In this document: in pieces, positions 54,585 to 64,000 of the stretch
Numbering within the stretch: position 1 is the first letter of the stretch
Layout of the letters: each line of letters starts with the position of its first letter
DNA from: Bifidobacterium pullorum DSM 20433
Lineage (GTDB): Bacteria; Actinomycetota; Actinomycetes; Actinomycetales; Bifidobacteriaceae
NCBI RefSeq assembly: GCF_000771405.1
Contig: NZ_JDUI01000002.1
Span: forward strand, 124,001-188,000
Length of the DNA: 64,000 nucleotides
Direction: 5' to 3'
Position numbers and translations under genes: made by a program
The notes under the pieces: model-generated
Seen by the model: only the letters and a program-made list of their open reading frames with translations
The model's database searches: none
Told to the model about the DNA's origin: nothing

Positions 54585-56516
54585 TCACGACGCCGGCCGA
54601 CCGCCGTCGCGCCGGTTGTCCACATGCCGCTCCACGTAGTACTGGGCCTGTGCCTGCCACAGCCGGTGATAAGTGCCGGACTCGTCGGCCACAAGCTCGT
54701 CGTGGGTGCCGAACTGGACGATCGAACCGTGGTCGAACACGGCGATCTCGTCGCAGAACCGGCAGGAGGAGAGCCGGTGGCTGATGTAGACGGCGGTGCG
54801 ATCCTCCACGATCCGATCGAACCCCTCGTAGACCTCGGCCTCGGCGACCGGGTCGAGCGCGGCTGTCGGCTCGTCAAGCACCACAAACGGCGCATCCTTG
54901 TAGATGGCGCGGGCCAGCGCGATCTTCTGCGCCTCGCCGCCGGAAACCTCCACGCCCTCAGGGTCGAGGTCGCGGTACAGCGGCGTGTCGAGTCCCTTGG
55001 GCAGCGTGGCGAGTCTGTCGCCAAAGCCGGCCTTCTTCAGGCAGTCGCGGGCTCGGTCGGCGTCGCCCCGCTCCCCCGCCGCCACGTTCCGCCCCAGCGG
55101 CTGTGCCAACAGATGGAAGTCCTGGAACACCACCGAGAACAGGTCGAGATACTGGTCGTAGCGGTATTTGCGGATGTCGATGCCGTTGAGCAGGATCTCG
55201 CCCTCGGTTGGGTCGTACAGCCGACACAACAGTTTGATGAATGTGGTCTTGCCGCTGCCGTTCTCGCCGACCACCGCCAGACGCCGGCCGATCCTGAACC
55301 GCAGGTTCACGTGACGCAACGCCCAGGCCTGCGAGCCGGGATAGCGGAACGAGACGTCACGGAACTCCACGTCGTATTCGCGGTCCGTGCGTTTCTCGGT
55401 GGTCAGACTCCCCTGATACATGCGGTGGGGAGTATCGAGGAACTGGAATGTGGGGACGAGGAACGCGGCGTTCGCGCGTGCCTCGGCGGCCACGGTCAAC
55501 AGACTGGCCACGCCGGCGAAACAGTTGGTGATCGCGCCCACGTACTGGGTGACCGCGCCGACGCCGAACGCCCCGGCCCACGCCTTGGCACACACGAACA
55601 GATAGGCGGCACCTTCGAGCGTCATCGTCAGCGCGCGGGACCCGGCGCCGAACAGCCCCATCGGGCCGCGGGCGTCGCGGGCCATCGAACTGCGCACACC
55701 GTAGGTGTCGTCGACGCTCAGCAGCAGCGGCGCGACCGCACGCTCCTGCTGAGCGTACATGCGCATGTCCATCGCACGCCCGGCCTCGTTCGGCATGGGG
55801 GCGTAGGTGTTGAATATGCGGTTGCCGAGCTTGCCGTCGTCGGCGTGGCGGAGCCAGACCCGCTCCGCACCCGAGGCGCATGCCGCCGATGCCGCGACAA
55901 TGGTAAGCAGCAGCACGCAGAACAGCGCACCGCACCACGGCGTGCCCAGGAACCGCAGCGGCGAGCCCTCCGGCATCGGGGTCAGGAACAGCCCGACGGT
56001 CAGTCCGATGCCGCCGATGATGCGGAACACCGCAGTCATCGCGTCAGTCAGCAGCTCCGGGATGCGGTCCAGCCCCCATCCGTTGAAGTTGCGGTTCTGC
56101 AGGATCGTCGAGAACAGGTCGTAGGTGCGCTGGTCATCCACGTCGGGGTAATCCGTCCCCATCATCGTGTCCATGTACAGGCGTGAGGAAGCCCACCATA
56201 TATTCGCGCCGTCCTCCCTGTTCTTCCAATGCAACGATGCGGCGGTCGCCAGTGACACGACGGCGGTCACACCCAGCGTCAGCACGGCCCAGAACACCAG
56301 ACGCGACGGGTCGCGCGCCCCGGCCAACTCGTCGATCAGCCGCGCGGACAGCCAGATCGTGGCGTATGGTCCGCAGGCGGTGAGCGCCGCATTGACCGTG
56401 ATCGCAACCAGCCATTGCGGTGCGATGCGCCACCAGATGCCGAGGGCGCGGGTGGTGCGCCGCCAATCCTCCTTGACGGTTCCGAGCCCTGCCCCGTTCC
56501 GTTCATCGCGCGTCAT
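54585..56516 (-). CDS. ABC exporter half-transporter, second subunit
   Basis: 643 aa from the ATG at 56516 (GGGAG 6 nt upstream), inside the 3' end of the first subunit gene. Six transmembrane helices, then Walker A VVGENGSGKTTFIKLL, Q-loop VVFQDFHLLAQPLG, signature VEVSGGEAQKIALARAIY, Walker B FVVLDEPTAALDP and H-loop YISHRLSS. All catalytic residues are intact. No C39 peptidase domain. It presumably forms a heterodimer with the product of the overlapping upstream gene. Confidence 0.88.
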   Translation of the reverse strand: MTRDERNGAGLGTVKEDWRRTTRALGIWWRIAPQWLVAITVNAALTACGPYATIWLSARLIDELAGARDPSRLVFWAVLTLGVTAVVSLATAASLHWKNREDGANIWWASSRLYMDTMMGTDYPDVDDQRTYDLFSTILQNRNFNGWGLDRIPELLTDAMTAVFRIIGGIGLTVGLFLTPMPEGSPLRFLGTPWCGALFCVLLLTIVAASAACASGAERVWLRHADDGKLGNRIFNTYAPMPNEAGRAMDMRMYAQQERAVAPLLLSVDDTYGVRSSMARDARGPMGLFGAGSRALTMTLEGAAYLFVCAKAWAGAFGVGAVTQYVGAITNCFAGVASLLTVAAEARANAAFLVPTFQFLDTPHRMYQGSLTTEKRTDREYDVEFRDVSFRYPGSQAWALRHVNLRFRIGRRLAVVGENGSGKTTFIKLLCRLYDPTEGEILLNGIDIRKYRYDQYLDLFSVVFQDFHLLAQPLGRNVAAGERGDADRARDCLKKAGFGDRLATLPKGLDTPLYRDLDPEGVEVSGGEAQKIALARAIYKDAPFVVLDEPTAALDPVAEAEVYEGFDRIVEDRTAVYISHRLSSCRFCDEIAVFDHGSIVQFGTHDELVADESGTYHRLWQAQAQYYVERHVDNRRDGGRPAS

Positions 56517-58407
56517 CGTCGTCTCCCTTCCGGCCGGCGACGTCGGCGTCGGTCTCATAGTAGTGGCGTTGCACCTCGAACAGCCGCGCGTACCGGCCGC
56601 CCTGCGCAAGCAGCGATTCGTGCGTGCCCTCCTCGACGATGCGCCCGTGCTCCATGTACAGGATCCGGTCGCAGAAGCGGGTGGAGGCCAGGCGATGCGA
56701 GATGAACAGCGAGGTGCGTCCGGCGGCCATATCGCGGTACCGCCGGTAGATCGCGTCCTCGGCGATCGGGTCAAGCGCGGCGGTCGGTTCGTCGAGCAGG
56801 AGGATCGGCGCATCCTTGTACAGCGCACGGGCCAGCATGAGCCGTTGGGTCTGTCCGCCGGAGAGTTCGACGCCGTCCTCGTATATCTGACGTCCGATCT
56901 GCGTGTCGATGCCGTGCGGCAAAGCGGCCACGTCATCGGACAGTCCCGCCTGGTTCAGGCAACGGCGCACGCGCACCGGGTCGATGCCGTCCACACGCTG
57001 GGCCACGTTCTGCGCCACGGTGGCGTCGAGTACCGAGAAGTCCTGGAACACGGCCTCGAACAGCTCGTAATAGTCGCGGCGATTGTAGCGGCGTATATCA
57101 ACGCCGTTGAGCAGCACGCCTCCCTCGGTGGGATCGAGGAACCCGGCGGCGAGTTTGACCAGCGTGGTCTTGCCGGCGCCATTGAGTCCGACGATCGCGA
57201 TCTTCTCGCCCGGCCGGATGGTCAGATTGATATCGTGCAGCACATCCCTATCGGCACCTTGGTAGCGGAAGCTGACGCCGTCCAGCCGGATCTCGTAACG
57301 GTCGTCCGACGCCTTGGCCAGCGGCTCGCCGTCGTCGAAACGGAACGGTTCGGGCCATTCGAGGAACTCGCGCAGCATCGACAGGTCGATGCTCTGCCGG
57401 TGCAGTTGCGAGCACTGGTCGAGGATGCCCTCCATCCAGGTGGCGAACCCGGTGACGGCGGTGAAGTACAGCAGGAACCGCGCAGCCGTCAACCCGTGGT
57501 CCAGCGCCATGGCGATCAGATAGGCGTAGGCGATGCCGTTGCGCGCCACGGTCAACGCCACGTCGGCGATGTTGGCCCACATATATATGCCCTCGCGTCT
57601 GGTCAGGAAGCCGCGGTACACGCGCATCGCGCCATCCCACAGCTCGTCGATCCACCGGCCCAGGCCGAACAGGCGGATGTCCTTGGCGTAATCGCGGCCG
57701 GTACCGGTATCGAACAGGTACCTGAGCCGTTTCTTGCTGCGCCGCTCCTCGTCGCGATGACGGTATCCCCAGGCGTTGAGCCGGTGGGAGAGCGCGTAGC
57801 TGGCCACGGTGGTGGCCAGCACCAGCACGACCATCCACAGGTCCAGCCCCGACAGGACCGTCAGATAGGCGGCGAATCCGAGCACATTGGTCAGCAGAGT
57901 GGCCAGGGTATGCCATATCCCCTCGCCTGCGGACTGGTTGCTGGCGCAGCAGTCCTTGGCTTTCGCCCCGGCCTCGTTGAACCACGTGTCCAGCGTGTTG
58001 GGGTACGAGGTGGATGCCTGTTTCCCGGAGATGCGACGCAGCAGACTCATCCGCACCTCGATGCGCCCGAACAGCGTGTTCATCTCGACCCATCCGGTCA
58101 GGGCGCCGCATAGCATCAGCCCGGCAGTGAACGCCACGACGGCCGTGACGGTCGTGCTCAGCGGGTCGTGCCGTTCGATCGTGCCCAGTATCGTCGGGGC
58201 CACGAACAGGTCCAGTATGCCGGTGCCCGCCGCGGCCACGCCCTCCAACAGGCACAGTATCAGCACGCTTTTGCGCACATGCCATGCGGTGCGCGTCATG
58301 AACGCGACGATGGCCGCCATGCCGTATCTCGGCTTCGTGGCCGCCGTCCCGCGTGTTCCGCGGTCGTCGCCCTCATGCGCGGCTTCGGCGTTCCGATCAT
58401 CCGTCAT
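56503..58407 (-). CDS. ABC exporter half-transporter, first subunit
   Basis: 634 aa from the ATG at 58407 (AAAGGAGCGGAG upstream). Six transmembrane helices and an ATPase with Walker A IVGLNGAGKTTLVKLA, signature VELSGGQTQRLMLARALY, Walker B ILLLDEPTAALDP and FISHRLAS. Its stop overlaps the next ABC start by 14 nt. Transcribed after the GHKL kinase, it completes a regulator-kinase-ABC-ABC operon. Likely roles are export of a peptide signal or antibiotic, or self-protection; the sequence does not choose. Confidence 0.88.
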   Translation of the reverse strand: MTDDRNAEAAHEGDDRGTRGTAATKPRYGMAAIVAFMTRTAWHVRKSVLILCLLEGVAAAGTGILDLFVAPTILGTIERHDPLSTTVTAVVAFTAGLMLCGALTGWVEMNTLFGRIEVRMSLLRRISGKQASTSYPNTLDTWFNEAGAKAKDCCASNQSAGEGIWHTLATLLTNVLGFAAYLTVLSGLDLWMVVLVLATTVASYALSHRLNAWGYRHRDEERRSKKRLRYLFDTGTGRDYAKDIRLFGLGRWIDELWDGAMRVYRGFLTRREGIYMWANIADVALTVARNGIAYAYLIAMALDHGLTAARFLLYFTAVTGFATWMEGILDQCSQLHRQSIDLSMLREFLEWPEPFRFDDGEPLAKASDDRYEIRLDGVSFRYQGADRDVLHDINLTIRPGEKIAIVGLNGAGKTTLVKLAAGFLDPTEGGVLLNGVDIRRYNRRDYYELFEAVFQDFSVLDATVAQNVAQRVDGIDPVRVRRCLNQAGLSDDVAALPHGIDTQIGRQIYEDGVELSGGQTQRLMLARALYKDAPILLLDEPTAALDPIAEDAIYRRYRDMAAGRTSLFISHRLASTRFCDRILYMEHGRIVEEGTHESLLAQGGRYARLFEVQRHYYETDADVAGRKGDDDDAR

Positions 58408-58506
58408 GCTCCGCTCCTTTCTCGTCGTATTCCGTTGTACCGTGGACGACGGCGGCACACATGGCTGCGGGTGACGAAACGCAGGGTCCTTGGTGACGAC
58501 GCGCGG

Positions 58507-59184
58507 CTACCCCTGCGGCAGGAGGATCTCGGTGGTGAAGGCACTATCTTCGGAGTTGCGGTCCACCCAGCCGTCGAGCCGGTGGACGATCTCGTCGACG
58601 TGGGCGAGGCCGAGCCCGTGCCCGGCCGTGCGCTTAGTGGTGCGGAAACGGCCGGCGACCTTGGGCTGCTTGCCCTCCGAGGCCGTGTTGGTGAACGAGA
58701 GGTACAGCATCGCCCCCTTCATGGCCATGTAGACGCGAATCATCCGCCGCCCCTCCGGCAGTCCGGCACTGGCCTCGATGGCGTTGTCGAACAGGTTGCC
58801 GATGATCGAGCACAGGTCGAGGTCGGGGATGTCGAGCTTGACGGGGATGTGCGCATCGACCCGCACGTCGATGCCTCGCTCGGCAGCGAGCGACATCTTG
58901 CTGTTGAGGATGGCGTCGGCCATCGTGTTGCCGGTTTTGACGGGAGTGTCGAGCCGCGTCAGTTCGTCGTCGAGCGTATCCAGATAGTCGCGGAGCTTGG
59001 CGAGGTCGCCGTCGGCCGCGAGAACCTTCATCGTCTGGATATGGTTGCGCCAGTCGTGCCGCCATACGCGCATCCGCCGGTACATGTGCTCGACCTCGTG
59101 GTAATGGGTGTCGAGTAGTTCGACGCGGTATGCGGCCAGCTCACGGTTGAGGCGACGTTCACGCAGCCGCTTCAGCACTCCCAT
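58507..59184 (-). CDS. GHKL histidine kinase lacking a membrane sensor
   Basis: 225 aa. Starts directly with a basic helix (MGVLKRLRERRLNREL), then a phosphoacceptor region VWRHDWRNHIQTMKVL, N box NLFDNAIEAS and G box RTAGHGLGLAHVDEIV. It belongs with AgrC/VirS-type kinases but has no transmembrane segment, and only 37 nt separate it from the response regulator, so no upstream sensor part is missing. It must sense a cytoplasmic signal or dock on the ABC proteins. Confidence 0.85.
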   Translation of the reverse strand: MGVLKRLRERRLNRELAAYRVELLDTHYHEVEHMYRRMRVWRHDWRNHIQTMKVLAADGDLAKLRDYLDTLDDELTRLDTPVKTGNTMADAILNSKMSLAAERGIDVRVDAHIPVKLDIPDLDLCSIIGNLFDNAIEASAGLPEGRRMIRVYMAMKGAMLYLSFTNTASEGKQPKVAGRFRTTKRTAGHGLGLAHVDEIVHRLDGWVDRNSEDSAFTTEILLPQG

Positions 59185-59221
59185 CTCATCTCCCGTCTTC
59201 CCTCTCGTTCCGTCAGCGCGG

Positions 59222-59923
59222 CTATGTCCGTGCGATGACCGCGCGGTTCAGTAGTTCGCAGCCGCCGCGGGGCAGCTTGAGCTCGGCGCCACCGTCAAGT
59301 CGCACCGTCGTGCGGGTGATGCGCCGCACCGCATCGAGATTGACGATCAGACCGCGGCCGACGCGCACGAATCCGTCGCCGAGTTCGCGTTCCAGGTCGC
59401 TCAGCGACCGTTTGATGGTATGGTCACCATCGCGTGTGTGCACGGTCACGTAGTTGCCGTGCACATCGAGCCAGCGAATCGCACTGATCGGCACGAGTTC
59501 GAGGCCACCGCCCGTATGCAGTTCGAGACGTCGCTCGCCGGTATGCAGCCGATGGGCGGCCCGGTCGAGCACGGCGTCCAGCTTGGCTTCGTCGATCGGC
59601 TTGACCAGATAGTGCAACGCCTCGACGTCATAGCCTTCAGCGATGTAATCGGTGTATCCGGTCACGAAGACGATCTGCACGGCATGGTCGGCACGGCGTA
59701 TCGTGCGGGCCAGCGTCACACCGTCCATCGAGCCCATCTCGACGTCCAACAGGAGGATGTCCCACGCGGGATCGTCCTCCCAGCGGAACAGGAACCGTTC
59801 GGCGGATGAGAACGTCGTCACCTCGGCGATGTGGCCGCGACGGGCCGCCCACCCGGTCACGACGGATTTCAGATAGGCGGCATCGGCTGGCTCGTCGTCG
59901 CAGATTGCGATACGGTACGGCAT
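59222..59923 (-). CDS. LytTR-family response regulator
   Basis: 233 aa. N-terminal receiver with acidic pocket ICDDE and phosphoaspartate in LLLDVEMGSMDG, FVTGYTDY and LVKPIDEAKL; C-terminal LytTR DNA-binding domain (WLDVHGNYVTVHTRDG, RVGRGLIVNLDAVRRI). The first gene of the operon; LytTR regulators bind paired direct repeats, none of which I can define upstream. It acts with the kinase 37 nt downstream. Confidence 0.93.
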   Translation of the reverse strand: MPYRIAICDDEPADAAYLKSVVTGWAARRGHIAEVTTFSSAERFLFRWEDDPAWDILLLDVEMGSMDGVTLARTIRRADHAVQIVFVTGYTDYIAEGYDVEALHYLVKPIDEAKLDAVLDRAAHRLHTGERRLELHTGGGLELVPISAIRWLDVHGNYVTVHTRDGDHTIKRSLSDLERELGDGFVRVGRGLIVNLDAVRRITRTTVRLDGGAELKLPRGGCELLNRAVIART

Positions 59924-59979
59924 GGGCCCCCTTTCGATGTTCCGGAACCCATCGTAGTCGCCGTCACGTCACTCGACGC

Positions 59980-61032
59980 TCAGGCCTTCGACTTGGCGAC
60001 CTCGATCCAACGGTGCAGCAGGTCGTTCGCGGCACCGGAGTCGACGGCGGCCTCGGCCATCGCATAGGCGTCACGGAAGCGCTGCGCCAGCGTGGCGTCC
60101 GGATCGGGCAGCCGGCGGGCGTCGGCCACGATGGCGGATGCCGCGTTGAGCAATGCGGTCGAGCGGAACGGCACCGGCTTTCCGGCCAGGAAGTCCAGCA
60201 TCGCCTGCGCGTTGACGGCGGGCTCGCCGCCGCGCAGGTCATCCAACGTCACCGGGGTGAGCCCCAGCTCCGCCGTCGGATCGAATTCGGTTTCACGCAC
60301 CTTGCCGTCGCGGATCTCCCAGACGCTCACCGGCCCTGTCGGCGCCAGCTCGTCCAATCCCTCATGCGAGGTGTACACCATGCCGCTCTGGCCGCGGGAG
60401 GCATACACTTCGGCCATGATCGGGCTGACCGCGCGATTGGCGCATCCGATAGCCACATGCCGTGGATTGGCGGGGTTGGTCAGGGGCCCCAGCACATTGA
60501 ACACGCAGGGCACGCCGATGGCGGAGCGCACCGGACCGACGAACCGCATGGCCGGATGGAACACCTTGGCGAACGCGAAGGTGATCCCCACCTCATCGCC
60601 CACTTCGGCCACGGCCTGCGGGTCGAGCTCCATCGGCAGGCCCAACGCCTCCAGGCAGTCGGCGGCGCCGCATTTGGACGATGCGGCGCGATTGCCATGC
60701 TTGACGATCTTCACGCCGGCGGCCGCGGCCACCACCGATCCCATCGTGGACAGGTTCACGGTCGCGGCGCCGTCACCGCCGGTGCCGACCATGTCGGTCG
60801 TCTCGCCGGAGACGTTCAACGGCACGGCGTGGGCGACCATCGCATCGGCGGCGCCACGCACCTCCTCGGCGGTCAATCCCAGCAGCTGCTGGGAGGCGAG
60901 CACGGCACCCACGGCCGCGGGATTGGCGTTGCCCCGCATCAGGTCATCCACGAACCACCACGACTCCCCCGCGCTCAGGTGATTTCCGGCAACCAATGTG
61001 GTGAGGATCGACTTCCATGTGATCTCGGCCAT
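59980..61032 (-). CDS. trpD: Anthranilate phosphoribosyltransferase
   Basis: 350 aa from the ATG at 61032, 5 nt after GGAGG; an adjacent ATG at 61035 is too close to it. GTGGDGAATVNLST (PRPP loop), KHGNRAASSKCGAADCLEALG and HPAMRFVGPVRSAIG are diagnostic. It joins anthranilate and PRPP in tryptophan synthesis. No other trp gene is in the window, so it is unlinked here. It is separated from the response-regulator gene by 56 nt and follows secA on the same strand. Confidence 0.95.
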   Translation of the reverse strand: MAEITWKSILTTLVAGNHLSAGESWWFVDDLMRGNANPAAVGAVLASQQLLGLTAEEVRGAADAMVAHAVPLNVSGETTDMVGTGGDGAATVNLSTMGSVVAAAAGVKIVKHGNRAASSKCGAADCLEALGLPMELDPQAVAEVGDEVGITFAFAKVFHPAMRFVGPVRSAIGVPCVFNVLGPLTNPANPRHVAIGCANRAVSPIMAEVYASRGQSGMVYTSHEGLDELAPTGPVSVWEIRDGKVRETEFDPTAELGLTPVTLDDLRGGEPAVNAQAMLDFLAGKPVPFRSTALLNAASAIVADARRLPDPDATLAQRFRDAYAMAEAAVDSGAANDLLHRWIEVAKSKA

Positions 61033-61145
61033 CATGCCCTCCTTGAAGCACGTTCGTGATGGATGTTGACGCGGCTCATTGTATCGATGGCATGTTGCGC
61101 CGCCGCGACGCTGTCCACATCACGGATATCGGGGCGGAATACGGC

Positions 61146-61176
61146 AGCGCCCGCCGGATGGGTTCCGGCGGGCGCT
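61146..61176 (-). terminator. Hairpin after secA
   Basis: 12-bp perfect stem AGCGCCCGCCGG/CCGGCGGGCGCT with a 7-nt loop, 21 nt beyond the secA stop; no U tract. Confidence 0.7.
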
Positions 61177-61197
61177 GGATGGTCCGTAAATGAGCCA

Positions 61198-64000
<2,803 letters not shown>

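Noticed and set aside
58397..58462. 21-codon ORF (MCAAVVHGTTEYDEKGAEHDG) between the GHKL kinase and the first ABC gene, minus strand
   Set aside because: It was considered as a signal peptide precursor, but has no ribosome binding site, no leader/Gly-Gly motif and overlaps the ABC start.

Overview
Organism. The window reads as a high-GC actinobacterium, and the gene set points to Bifidobacterium: a pyruvate formate-lyase/activase pair as a main fermentative step, actinobacterial marker genes (sepH, DUF3000, DUF4192, DUF4193, paired clpP1/clpP2, a PASTA kinase), a topoisomerase IV pair, and many genes with a TANNNT -10 element about 7 nt before ATG, as expected for leaderless actinobacterial transcripts. 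The genus is an inference from gene content and order; nothing was searched against a database. Most of the window is core chromosome. There is no prophage, insertion sequence, rRNA operon or CRISPR array.  Layout. 1-7.6 kb: the tail of dprA, a small MGMT-like protein, a succinate dehydrogenase/fumarate reductase flavoprotein and iron-sulfur pair with no membrane-anchor genes, an O-methyltransferase, a LOG-family protein overlapping nhaA, and a MalY/PatB aminotransferase. 7.8-8.0 kb: two identical tRNA-Arg(ACG) genes and a terminator. 8.1-13.7 kb: protein quality control (clpP1-clpP2-clpX, trigger factor) with a ClC channel. 13.8-19.4 kb: RNase D, DUF3000, pflA and pflB. 19.6-26.1 kb: nadE diverging from a HAD phosphatase, an SLC13-like permease, and a pyroglutamyl-peptidase cluster with DUF969/DUF979 membrane proteins. 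26.3-27.1 kb: a DUF1778/GNAT toxin-antitoxin pair. 27.2-36.4 kb: cyclophilin, relA/spoT, dut, DUF4193, sepH, a phosphodiesterase and parC. 36.4-48.7 kb: a single-chain ABC exporter, the long helicase lhr, an MFS carrier, parE and the primary sigma factor. 48.9-54.5 kb: DUF4192, a polyprenyl diphosphate synthase, a PASTA kinase, a PlsC-type acyltransferase and a small membrane protein. 54.6-59.9 kb: an apparent operon of a LytTR response regulator, a membrane-less GHKL kinase and two ABC exporter half-transporters. 60-64 kb: trpD and most of secA.  How the parts fit. PflB and PflA form one fermentation module, and each has a TGTGA-N6-TCACG palindrome upstream, suggesting shared control by a CRP/FNR-family regulator. 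ClpP1P2/ClpX and trigger factor cover folding and degradation. RelA, ParC/ParE, SepH, the PASTA kinase and the sigma factor cover growth, chromosome topology and division. The two-component/ABC operon is the most plausible accessory function (export of, or resistance to, a peptide or drug).  The most unusual material is intergenic: repeats with compensating stem changes after rpoD, a dispersed GATCAGAGTC repeat family at two loci, a nested palindrome and a 22-bp tandem array upstream of pcp, and a short relic of the pflA 3' end.
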